The notes: a model not told the origin generated them from the letters alone. DNA of 64,000 nt from Cylindrobasidium torrendii FP15055 ss-10 (GCA_000934385.1 KN880452.1:126725-190724); one strand, 5' to 3'. Counted from the first letter of the stretch, positions 10,641 to 21,966 are shown. Numbers and translations are program-made.

Positions 10641-12725
10641 TTACTTCACATTCTTCAGCCCGCGCGACGCAAAATACTGCACATCCGCGTCAGGGTCCTT
10701 ACTCAATTGCTCGAGTGCCGGTTTTATCCGTTGAGAAACGAGCGCCTGCCCCTCTGCCGTGGTATTGTACGATTTTCCAACGACCTCCAAAGCCTTCGCG
10801 ACATTGAAGCGAATATTTGGTATGGCGTCGCCGGCCAGCTGCAAAAGCGGATCGACGATTTCTCCCCGAATAACCTCCAGGTCAAGAGCGGGGGCGATGA
10901 TCTGGGGCAGGATGAGAACAACACAGAGGTCACGTGAGGTAACTCACAGTAATAGCTTGTACAGTTGTCATCCTGAACAAGTAGTTTGGGTGCGAGCCCA
11001 TACCCATGACACGTGGTACAATAGCGGTGCGTGCCCAGTCCAGTCCAAAGACTTCAATGAGCTTCCTAAGATTGACCGTAGCCGCCTCGCGAATGCTGTA
11101 GACAGTGTCTCCAAGCCACGACATGCAAAGGTTGCTGAGTTGTGCGTCGAAGAACGTCCTGCCTAACTGCTTTGCAAGCAAAGGAATGTACTCGATGATG
11201 GCCTGGCGGACGCGCCATGATTTGTCTTCTGCGAGTTCGACGATTGCAGGGAGAAGGTTTTCGGAAAGCATCTCAATGCCAATAACTATGAACCAAGTAA
11301 GGCGCATGTTGGACGATCAGACCGAAAGCCTACCATCGTTGACCGTCTCCAGTTTACTGATGATATTCAATCTGACCTCAGGAAAGTCGTCCTTGAGGAG
11401 ATGGAGGAACAACGGGAGGAGGTGCTCCGTGGTAGCTTCGCGAGCGAGGAGAGGAGCAAGCCCACAGATCTGGTTGGCCAAAGCGGCACGGACGTGTTGC
11501 GAAGTATCAGTGGACAAGTCGCGAACGCATGGCACGACGCGAGCCAGAATGACTTCGCGTTCAAGCTGCTTCGAGAAGGCTGCGCGCACTATAAGCACGA
11601 CGAAGGGGCGGGCAGTTAATGACGTACCAGGGATCTGTCCAGCTGCAGCGGTCCTGACTTCAGCTTCGTTGTCCTTGAGAAGCTGAACAAAGTGGCCGAT
11701 GAGTTCTTCGCGCACAAGTTCAGTACCAACCGCCTCCGCGAGCTGATGAATGTTAATATGAAGAAAACGGTGGTCGTATCTGGGCACGCACCTCGTTGAA
11801 ATGGCTGGCTGCCATGTATCGCACCCTCCAGCTCTTGTCGGTAATGCTACCTCGGATCTGCTTGAGGAGTTGGTCTTTGACTTCAGCCGGCGAAAGACTC
11901 TGGGCGATGGCGATAAGGTCTTCCACAGTCAAAAGCCTAACGGAGTCCTGGTCGTCTCCCTGGAGTCTGCGGTATATGGGGAGACCATCGGAAAGGACGT
12001 GTGCAGAGGAGAGTTGTTTTATGAGAGACTGCAAATCAGCGAGTCAACGGCAGAACAGGCCAGGACGTGGATCAAAACGCACACCAAGCCACTTGGCTGC
12101 CGCACGACGGACCATGGGGGTGTCGTCAGCGCCGAGGGCGGCATAACCCTTACGAAGGTCATCTTGGATGGCGGGGGAGACTTTAGGGTATACAGCCGCA
12201 TAAAGCGCTGCCGAGGAAGTGCGCGATGTGAACCACTCTCCCGACGACAGGCGCTTCAGGAGTGGGATGTAGAATTCCTCGATTTGGGCCGGAGATAGTG
12301 ACGCGGCCAGCTTGTTGATAGATTCGGCAGCCTGAGCAACGATGAGTTCGCGATGGTCAACGCAACGCGGCGTGGCGCACCTTGTCTCGAACAAGCGTTT
12401 CCTCTACCGCAGACAAGTTCTCCAACGGTCCCAGAAGAATATGAGTGTGCTCCTTTCCACCAATGTACTCCTCGAAGCCACCCAGCTCCTCCGCCAGCGC
12501 CAGAAGGACCTCATCCTCGTCATCGACGGAGTCCTGCAAGAAGGGAATCAATTCCTGACGCGCACGATCAGGACCGAGGGCAAGGGCGATGGTAGGGATG
12601 CTGTGAATGGCATTTAGGCGAAGCTGCACGTCCTCAGAACGAAGCTCGTCCATTAGAATCGCGATGGGAGCGACCTGTGCCGTCGTTAGCATTGTCGCTT
12701 GCGAAAGGTGAGGATTTGCCAACAT
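10641..12725 (-). CDS. TPD3: PP2A scaffold (regulatory A) subunit, HEAT-repeat protein
   Basis: An all-HEAT protein of the PR65/Tpd3 family that holds the PP2A catalytic C subunit and the variable B subunit. The start at 12725 gives [15 protein letters not shown]; a second Met at 12692 is a possible alternative. Recognisable repeats are [78 protein letters not shown] and [20 protein letters not shown]. The end, [20 protein letters not shown], is the conserved last repeat. Each exon adds whole or half HEAT units; at least five introns are present. Length is near the family's usual ~590 residues. Confidence 0.92.
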
Positions 12726-13449
12726 CGTCGGTGGGGAATCCAGAATCCATCCTGAAGTCTGGTCGTCAATTTGATTATAGTTCGAGTATCACAGTTGTTG
12801 CCGATGCAATGCGTGGAGTTTTAAGAAATATGAACGGTCGCGAATGATGATGGTAGGGAGAACGACCTCGTCGATCTCACTACGCGCCACACTGATCCAC
12901 GTGGCAACTTTCCTTTTCGAGAGCAAAGAGATTATTCGTTAAGCTTATGTGCACAAGCTTGCGAATCGCTCCTGATGGACACACAACAAATCATATGACT
13001 CGATACAGGCATAGTAATTTATCGAGCTACCACTACCAGTCTACACTAGCTCTTTTGTACTTCTGCCTTCAAGAGCACCATCGAATAGCAGGTCTATCAG
13101 GTAGTGAGTATTCGCAAATTGTTCTTCCTAGACACGGGCTCACATACCATTCAAACTGAACTATTCAGCAGCGGGGACCGAGAAAACGAGACAACTTCCC
13201 GAAGGAAGGGGGTTCCAAAAATTGTGCAGCCCTTCACAAGCACCACGAACGAATCGACGGCGCCATTGAAGCATTGCTGCGACGAGAACCACGACAAGCA
13301 TGGATCTCGTCAAAACGCGCCAGTGCGCACAAATGCATCCATCACGATAGCAAGGAGCTATCCATAGTATCCATCACTTGCGGAATCGACCACAACGTCT
13401 GAAGCGGTCCGGGAACCACGACGTAAACATCATCTGCCTTGTAGGGCTC
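12726..13449. other. Intergenic 5' of the PP2A-A gene
   Basis: Contains the promoter side of the PP2A-A gene. Only short frames with no recognisable protein content are present. Confidence 0.4.
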
Positions 13450-14120
13450 GCAGTTATGCGGAAACAGGCAAAGCCTGGTTGTTCGGTGGAACAGGGTTCA
13501 CATTGTTATAGACGTCTTGCGTCAAATCATTTGTCAGCCTTTCGGCTTGCATTTCTCCAGATTCGTCGAGCTGGACGGAGGAACCGACGCGCGCCAAAGC
13601 ACGCACGGATGGCGATACTCGTCGCCGAGCTCGGGCATTCGCTGGTTCGATATGCCGCCCAACTCGACGGATCTTCAGGTTTTCAGTGTGAATCGCATCC
13701 ACACGCACCGATGCACCGAGGCGCTCCAGCGTCGAGGGGATCGACCATATGTTTGTCTCGTAGCCACTCCTCAGCCGCAACAGACGCGCATCGTGAAGAT
13801 ACACCGCCGACCGCGATAGCCTCGATGAGGCCTCGGGGGTCGGCACAGTGCTGTCAGACTGAGGAGGGCGTCGGTTTCGCTCGTCTTGCCTCGTGGGCCA
13901 GTATCATCAAGTGCAACATGTTGTCGCGGGGTACGGTGTCTAGCAGGATCTCTGGTTCTAGGTCTGTGTCTGGTTCTGTGTCTGTGTTCGGCTCGAGGTG
14001 CTCGATGGCTAGGTTCTCGTGCTCTTGGGTCCTCTATCGGATGATAACTCGACTCGGAGAAGTAAGCGGTACATCAAGCGCAAAAGCATTTGCCTCATCA
14101 TGTTGGGGATCGAACAGCCG

Positions 14121-14207
14121 CGCTGGGAAGCACGGAGGGCACAGATAGAGGCCAGCTCACCTGCGCCCCTCTCCACGTCGTCCCCGACGGACTCGTAGTA
14201 GACTCAT
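14121..14207. repeat. Imperfect direct repeat, copy A
   Basis: An 87-bp unit with the core GAAGCACGGAGGGC near its left end and GACTCAT at its right end. It is repeated imperfectly at 14279-14364. Confidence 0.5.
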
Positions 14208-14278
14208 GTGTCTATGTCGCCGGCCGGCAAGAAGGTAGGCTCGCACCCGCAGCAACGCTCGCCTGGGGTAGCACGGCC

Positions 14279-14364
14279 GCACTGTGAAGCACGGAGGGCG
14301 GAGAATCGGCCGGAGCCTTGCCTGCCCTTTTGCACGTCTGCCCAGGCTGACTACGTCGACTCAT
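14279..14364. repeat. Imperfect direct repeat, copy B
   Basis: The second, 86-bp copy shares the same left core and the same right end. On the minus strand both copies begin with ATGAGTC. Copy A has an in-frame stop after about 16 codons, copy B does not. Confidence 0.5.
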
Positions 14365-14659
14365 TTTTTCAACGTCCGTTGGGGCGTCGGCCCGAGTCTG
14401 AGATCTGTCGCCAGTCGTCGCCAGTCGCAGTGAGATCCAGTCTCGACCGGTTGGGATCCTGCCCTAGGCTGAGAGTATACGGGTGGGCGTCCAAAAACAA
14501 GCCATGCTCGCGCTGATCTGACTCTTATACCAGCGGCCCACGTGCGTGATTGGGTCTCGGCCCGAGATTCGATCACTTTTAGAATGGAGCATGATTGTAA
14601 GCTCAATCAATACTTCATCTACTTAGCACTGACGTTCATACCAATCGCATTCATCCAAC

Positions 14660-15707
14660 ATGCCCGTCCAAACCTCTGAATCCAAGGTTACTCTGCAACA
14701 TCCAAAGGTAATCTGCCGCCATTCTCACGGATTCTCCCATGGGACTCACCGCTACACAAAGGGAGCAACCGCTGAAGTTCTTCTCTACGGCGCCACCGTC
14801 ATCTCCTGGAAATCCCCAGATGAACGCCTTTTTCTTTCCAGCAAGGCCATTCTCGATGGTTCCAAAGCTGTCCGCGGAGGCATCCCAGTAGTCTTCCCTT
14901 GCTTTGGCCCACCCTCTCACCCCGACCACACGCGCCTCAGCCAGCATGGCTTTGCCCGCAGCACACTATGGAGCTGGGGCGGCGTCACTGAGGACAACGA
15001 GAAGGTTGTCGTCGTTAAACTTGGTGCGCGCATTCAGCTGCTACCTCACACCCATTCTCATAGCAACCGGGCCCACAGCTCTCGAACCAACGGAGGCCAT
15101 TCGGGCAGTGTATGACAAGCCCTTCAAGCTCACATACGTTGTCAGCCTCTTTGAATCCGACCTCAAGACAGAATTGCATGTCGAGAATACGTCGGGATCA
15201 TCGCTACAAGCACCTGAGCCATTCGAGTTCCAGGCGCTGTTCCACACCTACATTCGCGCGCCATCCAAGGATGCGCTCGTTTCACCTTTGACCTCTCTAT
15301 CATACTTTGATAAGACTGAGGCTACCGAAGAAGGCCGCGCAACGGCAAAGACAGAGACACGCTCCGGTGTCGATGTAACCAAGTTCACTGACTCTGTCTA
15401 CGAGAATGCGCCGGGGAGCTACGACGTAAAATGGCCTGGCGGTGCTCTGCACATTTCCGCAAAGGGCCTCAAAGATGTCGTGGTCTGGAATCCGCAGGCC
15501 GAAGGCGGGAGCACCATGGGCGATATGGAGGCTGGGGGCTGGTGCGTATAATAATCACCGTATATTGCCCATTGAACTCATATCTGCCGCAGGGATCACT
15601 TCGTTTGCGTCGAACCCGGTACTGTACGAGGATTTGCCAAGGTGGCACCTGGGGAAACTTGGGTCGGAGAGCAGACTCTGTCTGCAGGCTCAAAGGCCGC
15701 GCTGTAA
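14660..15707 (+). CDS. Glucose-6-phosphate 1-epimerase (YMR099C type)
   Basis: A galactose-mutarotase-like beta-sandwich enzyme that interconverts the alpha and beta anomers of glucose 6-phosphate. The start at 14660 gives MPVQTSESKVTLQHP. Conserved parts are EVLLYGATVISWKS, LSSKAILDGSKAVRGGIPVV, FPCFGPP, QHGFARSTLW and FQALFHTYIR with the catalytic His. FVCVEPGTV holds the catalytic Glu. Two introns are placed with donors GTGCGC (after VVVKL) and GTGCGT (after EAGGW). The product is about 290 residues, as usual for the family. The enzyme is expected in the cytosol and feeds glycolysis or the pentose phosphate path. Confidence 0.9.
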
Positions 15708-15933
15708 AACTGCTGGCTGCATACTATAATAACCAACTGTAAATGTATTATTGTACCATTACTTATGTGACACAGAGCACAACGACTTTTCGCACTTGCT
15801 TTTCATCAAGAGAATAGCTCAAGGCCTGACGTGCGTAGCCTTGCCTACACAACGCGAGAATCCTATAGGGTATAAATCATGCATGTACATCGAGAACTAG
15901 AGTAAGTACCGGACATCATCCTATACATGTTGT

Positions 15934-17390
15934 CTAAAATCCAGCCTTCTTGTGGATGATATCCGGATCCTCTTGGTACTCCTCCGCTGATACCCACATC
16001 TTCTTGAAGGTGCTGAGACCAGCAAGAATAGACCCGCCAATCCATGTTGAATACTTGCGCTCTGGCGGGGCGTATATCTTGATTTTCACGTCTTTCAGCG
16101 CAAGCTTCTTGACTTCGTTGAGCAGGCGATCACCGAAGCCTAGGATGAATTGTTAGACGGGGTGCAAAGATCGTCAAATTCAGACATGAATCAGACGAGC
16201 TTACCTTTGCATAGCGTGCTACCACCACTCAGCACAATGTTGGAGAACAAACTCTTTCGCAAGTCCAGATCGACTCGGTTAATCGAGTCCACAACGACTT
16301 GGTGCACGCCTGCGTACTCTTCACCAACGAGCTCGGGGTTGAAGAGGATTTCGGGCGCGCGGAAGCGTTCAGATCCGAGCTGAAGCAGGTCGGTAAAGTG
16401 CCCCAACATGAGAAAACATAATGCGCACCTGGATGACATTTCCGTCAGGTAACCTAAACTCTTCGAAGCGACCGTTTGCCTCCTTCTCCTCTTTCGCCGG
16501 ATTGAGTGCGACGTAGCAGCACTTTTCCTTGATCGTTCGCACGACTTCGCGCTCTGCTGTAGTGTGTAGATGATGGCCAGACTTCCGTAACAACAATTGT
16601 AGGTGGTCAGTCACGTCTCTACTAGGAGTAAGTCCGGCGAAGGGAGGGTAGCCGCCGAGCGTACCGGCCAGCGACATCAACACGACGTATGGCATGGGGC
16701 ATAGAGAAACCCTCGAACACGGGCACTGAATGTGTGACGCCATCCCCCGAATCAAGAACAATGCCTGTTGTTCTGCCAGATGAATATAGTGATAGCACCG
16801 CTTGGACGGAAGAGAAGAGTGCGGGGACGTTGAAAGTGTCGAAGAATATTTGCGCGGCAACATCACGGTTGCTTCTCGGATTCAACGGTGCTTCTGTGAG
16901 TAAAACTGGATGCTATAAGGTTGAAATGAGCAGTGGCACGATGCGAGCGTGTTCATGCGCGTACCTCTTCACTAAGCGTGCCCAATTCTTCACTATACAC
17001 CCACTGCCATATTCTTTCCATGTCATCCCAGTCGGTCACGATACCGTGTTCCATCGGGTATTTAATCTTGAGAAGGCCACGGAATTCTTGCGCCTTGCGG
17101 CCGATGAAGACATCCCCCTCAAGCGCGCCCGCCATGACGCGGATATGCTTCGGTCGACCAACACTATAGTGAAATTGGATATTGGAATGGGAAGCTACAG
17201 GTGGGCCTAACCATGGAGCACGCACAAGGACGGGAAGAAACACTTTGGATGATCCTGGCCGGCGAACCCAGCCTTTATCGTTCCTGAGCCCTAAAGCGTG
17301 TATTTAAAACGCGAGTTCGATAGCACATCAAGGAAAGCCGCGAACATTGTCGATGACGACGGGTTGATTGGTGAGTACATCGTCGTCCAT
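15934..17390 (-). CDS. ARP1: Actin-related protein 1 (centractin), dynactin subunit
   Basis: Arp1 forms the short filament of dynactin, the activator of cytoplasmic dynein. The start at 17390 gives [15 protein letters not shown], joined across an intron to [20 protein letters not shown]. Other hallmarks are [93 protein letters not shown] and the C-terminal [20 protein letters not shown]. The [12 protein letters not shown] segment and the family-specific tail separate Arp1 from conventional actin. At least six introns are present. The gene is head-to-head with the next, with only 64 bp between the two start codons. Confidence 0.92.
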
Positions 17391-17454
17391 GGTGGTGGTT
17401 GGGAGCCAAGCGATCTTCTCAAAGCTGGATCGAGGACTCGCGCTACTTGCCATC

Positions 17455-18196
17455 ATGCTCCATCATTCACTACTACCCATGCTTTGGTTGCTGGCCTTTC
17501 TCGTACATAACTCTCGCGAACACCGCTAGCAGCTGCTTACATCTGCCCAGGGTGGTGTTTCTGCGGACCTCAAGAAGTGGGAGGCTACCAGTTTCTGCAA
17601 ATGTGCGGAGCCATTTGCACAATACGCGCGCACCTAACGTGTTGTAGGCATTTGTTTCGGCGCGAACTACACTATCCTGCACCTGGATATAACGGACACA
17701 CCAGCCCAACCATGTTTATCGTGCACGAAGCAATGGTGTCTCAACCAAAATCTCGTTGGCTGTAGTGGGGCAACGCTTGGTGACGCCGACCCCGAGGCAA
17801 TGGGGACAGACTCGGGGGATGTCGAAGCACGCTGCTTCCGTGCGTCGCCTCCTGCATCTTGCAAATCGCCGTGCTGAACTTTTGTAGAAAGAGATTCGCC
17901 TCGCGACCAGCTCATAGTGACAGTATTCCTACTCGTTGTCTTCGGCTTGCTGTTGGGTGCAGGCATCAAAAGCAGAATGCTGAAGGCTGGATTTGACCCC
18001 AGCGTGTCTATGGATGCCGGCCGACGATTCTGGGATGTATGTATTCACTGTTGTGTCGTTTCTACTGTTTACACACTTTCCCAAGGATTGGACACCGCGT
18101 GTGCAGGATATGCGCTTATCACGCTTTCGAGAGGGTTGGGGCCGGTATCGAGACCGCGAAGAAGGGGAGGAGTACACACCTATGGTGGACCGCTAA
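17455..18196 (+). CDS. Fungal single-pass membrane protein with Cys-rich lumenal domain, unknown function
   Basis: The start at 17455 gives a signal peptide (MLHHSLLPMLWLLAFL). After an intron the lumenal or extracellular part reads KKWEATSFCKCICFGANYTI, then PCLSCTKQWCLNQNLVGC, then an acidic stretch and RCF. A membrane segment follows (LIVTVFLLVVFGLLLGAGI). The cytosolic tail ends EEGEEYTPMVDR. Four introns were placed by frame: before GGVSADLK, after CK (donor GTGCGG), after RCF (GTGCGT) and after RRFWD (GTATGT). I recall similar fungal proteins with the same C-x-C-x-C, CxxCxxxxC layout, but no function. The topology and the paired cysteines suggest a disulfide-bonded domain in the secretory path. 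Confidence 0.7.
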
Positions 18197-18310
18197 TTAA
18201 TCTGTTCGTCAATTGTTCTATTTCGTCTGTATAATTAGTAGGGGTCTGATGTGAATAATGGAATTGAGGCTCCGCAGTCTTGGCATCTCCCTTCTCTCCC
18301 CACTACCACC

Positions 18311-18755
18311 ATGGGCGGATTATGCTCGAAGGCCAGCAACTACTCTGATGGCCACCAAGTTTTATCAAGCGCAGGAAGGGTAGACGTGGGCTCTAGTAGG
18401 ATATCAACTGGGTCGAGGCCAGCAACACAGACGAAGCCAGCGGCACAGACGAGGCCAGCAGCGCAGGCGACGACAGCAAATGATGCTGCTGCGAGAGCAG
18501 CGCGTGCTGAAGCTGCGGAGGCTCGCCTGAAAGCGGTGCGCAACAGTTCTCATGCAAGAATTAGCTCTGACGATAATGCGTAAAGGCCAACAAGCGCGGA
18601 GTCAATGCTGCGAATCCCAAGAGCGGTCAGCTAGCAGCACAAGCCAATAAGCCAGTCAAATACGCACCCGAAGCACCTCCAGAGCAACGGCTTGTCGTAC
18701 GCAAACATTCAAATTCTCAATCCTTATTGTTCACTCACATACACAGTGGGACTGA
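18311..18755 (+). CDS. Small N-myristoylated fungal protein, unknown function
   Basis: The start at 18311 gives MGGLCSKASNYSDG. Gly2 with Ser6 fits N-myristoylation and Cys5 fits palmitoylation, so the protein should sit at a membrane. A Pro/Ala/Thr/Gln repeat follows (PATQTKPAAQTRPAAQ), then an alanine-rich helix (AAARAARAEAAEARLKA). After an intron with donor GTGCGC comes ANKRGVNAANPKSGQLAAQA, and after a second intron (GTACGC) the end EQRLVWD. The last exon holds only the codons Trp, Asp and stop. The layout of a myristoyl site, an Ala-rich helix, an NAANPKSGxLAA motif and a terminal RLVWD is one I associate with conserved fungal proteins of unknown role. Confidence 0.7.
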
Positions 18756-19361
18756 TGAACTTTGACACACTTGCTGCAATGCAATGCGTGTGAATTCGAA
18801 GCGTTCTCCTCTGGTTATCCTTCTGTAACATTATGTGATTATTACCCACGTCCGAATCGACCATCCTTTGGCTATAGCAGACATCCTATCCTACATAACA
18901 TGCATCGAAGTAATTCAGACCCAACAGCAGGGCTTCATAGTCATCTGCGATGTAGTGGCAGCCGCTGTTTGACATTGACGACGGGCCTGCGCATATAATT
19001 CCTTGGCAAGGGTGAGAACTGGATGAGAACCGACCGATTCTCGAGTCTCAACTCAGCAAGTATGTATGTATGTAGATACATGCTTGAATGATCGAATGTA
19101 ATACTTGTAAGTCAAAAGTAGAGCAATGCTGGAGCAATGCGTGATGTACGAACGTATCTCTTTGTCGCAGCGCCCCGAGTCCGGCGCCGATATCTGATAC
19201 CACAAATCTGATAAGATATTTCATTTGTGGCTGTCGTGGTCGACCCAAACTCTCAGTGTCACACACCGACCGAGCACCATGGCGGAACGCCAGAACCAGT
19301 CAAATATGTATGTCATGGCGATCCTTTGGATCGGTGCTTCTGCCCTTGGACTTGTACGACC
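18756..19361. other. Intergenic
   Basis: No gene seen. AT-rich stretches and short frames only; it holds the 3' flank of the myristoylated protein and the promoter of the transporter. Confidence 0.4.
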
Positions 19362-21520
19362 ATGTCCTCAGAGTCTCTGCACATCCCAAGAGACGATTAC
19401 CACCGCCAGTCGTGCGACGACCTTCTCCTCAGCGATAACGAAGATGAATACGAGTCGGACCACGGTCCTGCCGAGCCCGACAGCATTCTGGGTGCTTGCT
19501 CCGTACCCGAAGAAGAACTACACCCGCAACCGCGCAAGAGGTTGAGTCCTGCCGCCATTAAGCGTCGAGCTACCTTTATCCGTATTCTGGCATTGCTCTG
19601 CGCCTGCTGCCTGAGTGTGGGAAGTCACTAGTGCGTTGCATCCATCCAGGCTATTTTAGCGATCTAATTTCGCATTCAGCGCTTCCTATGTCCTCGGCCC
19701 TCTCAAAAGCAGAATCGGACGTGAACTCGGGGCGTCCCATACCGAGTTCAGTCTGCTCATTTCGGCATTCAGCCTTAACTCGACATGGACTCCCCTTCTG
19801 GGTGGGATACTTGCGAGCACCATGGGTACCACCTTCACAAGCATTCTTGCGACTGGCATCATCTTCGTCGGTGCGCACACTACTTGCTCATTCGCAGCAT
19901 CGAAGCTCATACCTCTCCCAGGCCAAATCATTTTGCTCATTGGAGACATGATGGGCAGCCTCAGGCTCATGGCGTTTGGGATGTTCGTTTTCGGTCTTGG
20001 AGTTAGCCCTGTTGCAGTGGTACAGGAGACTATCATTGTCCGCTTCTTCAAGTCGCATGGTTTGGGTGTGTCTATGGCATTTGGCCTCATCGTCGGCAAG
20101 GGGGCATCCTTCGTTTCTGCTAGGACCTCCTATCCCTTGACCCAATGGCTCGGCCCTCGGGCGCCTTTCTACGTCGCTACAGGTCTTGCGTTCATGTCCC
20201 TATTCGTCAACCTGATCTATGTCGGTGCATCCAAATGGCTCATCGACGGTGCTGGTGCGGAACTCGAAGCTGCCGACATCAACGAGGAGGCAGCCCGCAG
20301 GCGGTCTATCCATAACATATCTGAGGCACAAGCCCTCGAGAAGGTCGCGAAAAAGCGCCAAGTGCACCTCAGGGACATCACCAAGCTTGGGGATGTCTTC
20401 TGGTCGTATGTTACTCTCAATGTCCTCTGTGGCATGATATGGTCCCCGTTCACACATCTTGCGGCGTAGGTCCTCTCTCACCGAAACTCAATGTCCATTG
20501 TCATCTAATTCGGCCGCAGCAACATCATCGAGAACCGCTATGGGTTCCCAGAAGGGGAGGCAGCAAATGATGCCTCGTATCTCCTTGCTGGGAGTCTTAT
20601 CTTCTATCCCATTGTAGGCATCTCGGTTCGCATACTTCTCTCTGTTCTCACTCCATACAGTGCGGCTTCCTTGTGGACCGCTTCAAGCACAAGCCGGTCA
20701 TTGTACTGCTGCTCTTGCTCTCCTCCACTCTTACATTGATCTCGTATGGCTGGCTAGCCTTGCCTCCCAATTGGACGAAGACGCCCATCCCTGCCATTGC
20801 GACTTTTGCTTTTGGTCATGGGTTCTCTCCGCGTGCGTGCTTCGCTGAATGCTGAGGCCCTTTGAACTGACCATGACCAAGTGCTGCTTGTGGTTATTGT
20901 ACCCAAGATTGTCCCTCTCAAATATGTGTCTACAGCCCTTGGCGTACACAAGAGTGTATGTTCCATGCACTGTTCGATTTCTACAATAGTGACGGTCCCA
21001 TTAGTTGGAACAGTGTGGTTCAACCATCTTCCAAACGCTTGCTGGATTGGCGCTTGATGTGCGCAGCAAGAAGGACAAGATTCCCATCGGCAACTCATAT
21101 GGCATTCAAAAACTACTCAACTCGTTTGTTTTCTTGAATGTCCTACAGCTTTTCAGCATCATTTTACTCGTCTGGCTGCAGAGAAAGCAGGACCAGGAGA
21201 CGGCCCAACGCCAGGCTTCTGGAACCAATAGACGATCTGCCTCGCGCACGTCAAGTAGCACTGCTGTCAAATCACCTCGATCCCAGTCGGAAGACGTGGA
21301 GGAGCCTTTGCTTGGTTCCGGAGAGTCCAGCAGTCGACGTTATTCAACAATCTCAACCACGTCGAGGCTGAGGCGGTGGCGCGACGACGTGAGTTTCCGC
21401 AGAGAGCAAAAGAGAGGGGAGGTCTTCGTCGGCCTGAGTACGGCACTGATCGCTTTTGCCTGGGTACTTTTCCTGGGGACTGCTTACTTCCGCCTGGGTA
21501 AGCATGAGAAAGAGGCTTGA
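19362..21520 (+). CDS. Major facilitator superfamily transporter, MFSD1-like
   Basis: The start at 19362 (MSSESLHIPRDDYHRQ) opens a polar cytosolic tail ending RKRLSPAAIKRRATF. Twelve membrane segments can be traced, among them IRILALLCACCLSVGSH, TSILATGIIFVGAHTTCSF, GDMMGSLRLMAFGMFVFGLG and FYVATGLAFMSLFVNLIYVG, and, after the large loop, TLNVLCGMIWSPFTHLAA, VIVLLLLLSSTLTLISYGW and LLVVIVPKIVPLKYVSTALG. A long Ser/Arg-rich loop follows the eleventh segment, and the last segment is VGLSTALIAFAWVLFLGTA. The QETIIVRFF and ENRYGF motifs fit the MFSD1 group, which in animals is lysosomal. The substrate cannot be told; a vacuolar site is inference. Five or more introns were seen. Confidence 0.75.
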
Positions 21521-21832
21521 AATTATCATTATTTATTTGAGGTCATATTCCTCTGTATGATTTGATATCACGGACTGTGTTTTTGTAACGTCGTAAATAC
21601 TCAATGAACTGCCTCAACTCATCCCTATCTTCTAATCCCAGGTTTTCGAGCCTGACCCAAAGGGTCAACCTAAAAGATATTACTACCTCTCGGAAGGCGT
21701 CGCAACGAACAAGAATTAGAGCCTTTAGGAGATCTAACTGAGCTTATACAGTTAATTGACTTTGTCAAGAGCCGGAGCAAATATTGTTTCGACCTGGTGC
21801 CACTCGCATTCTGTAAAACCTTATTTTCCCCG

Positions 21833-21842
21833 ACTGTACAGT
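21833..21842. promoter_or_regulatory. Palindrome ACTGTACAGT upstream of RPL15
   Basis: A perfect 10-bp palindrome 124 bp before the eL15 ATG. It matches the core of the 12-bp palindrome 128 bp before eS24. Confidence 0.4.
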
Positions 21843-21921
21843 TTTGTTCGATCGAGTTGTGGAATTATCGGCGATCGGGCTGGGAAATCGAAAATCAAAA
21901 CTCAGGTGTGCCCGCCGTCGC

Positions 21922-21933
21922 GCTGCCCGTTGT
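21922..21933 (+). promoter_or_regulatory. 12-mer GCTGCCCGTTGT near RPL15 start
   Basis: Identical to the 12-mer before eS24 and in the same orientation relative to the gene, 33 bp before the ATG. Confidence 0.35.
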
Positions 21934-21966
21934 CCGTCCTAATTCTGGTTATCTAGCCGCCGCAAG

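Larger units (their letters stand above)
13450..14370 (-). other. Unresolved, possibly decayed coding locus
   Basis: Several minus-strand frames have a protein-like look but I could not join them into one gene. A start at 14364 gives MSRRSQPGQTCKRAGKAPAD. A middle frame has an acidic Asp/Glu/Thr/Pro-rich stretch (EPNTDTEPDTDLEPEILLD) followed by NMLHLMILAHEARRA. A downstream frame reads GLIEAIAVGGVSSRC, VAAEEWLRDKHMVDPLD and VRVDAIHTENLKIRRVG. In-frame stops separate these parts, and an 87-bp near-duplicate unit is present. A many-exon gene, a pseudogene or chance are all possible. The plus-strand frame in the same place is Ser/Arg/Cys-rich, which is typical of an antisense shadow. Confidence 0.2.
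21521..21966. other. Intergenic, eL15 promoter region
   Basis: Holds the shared ribosomal-protein motifs (21833-21842 and 21922-21933) and a perfect inverted repeat TGACCC-AAA-GGGTCA at 21653-21667. No gene seen. Confidence 0.5.

Noticed and set aside
11105..11686. 193-codon plus-strand frame
   Set aside because: Antisense to HEAT repeats of the PP2A scaffold gene.
13378..14148. 256-codon plus-strand frame
   Set aside because: Rich in Ser, Arg and Cys with no domain; typical of the antisense of GC-rich coding sequence. No start context or splice sites support it.
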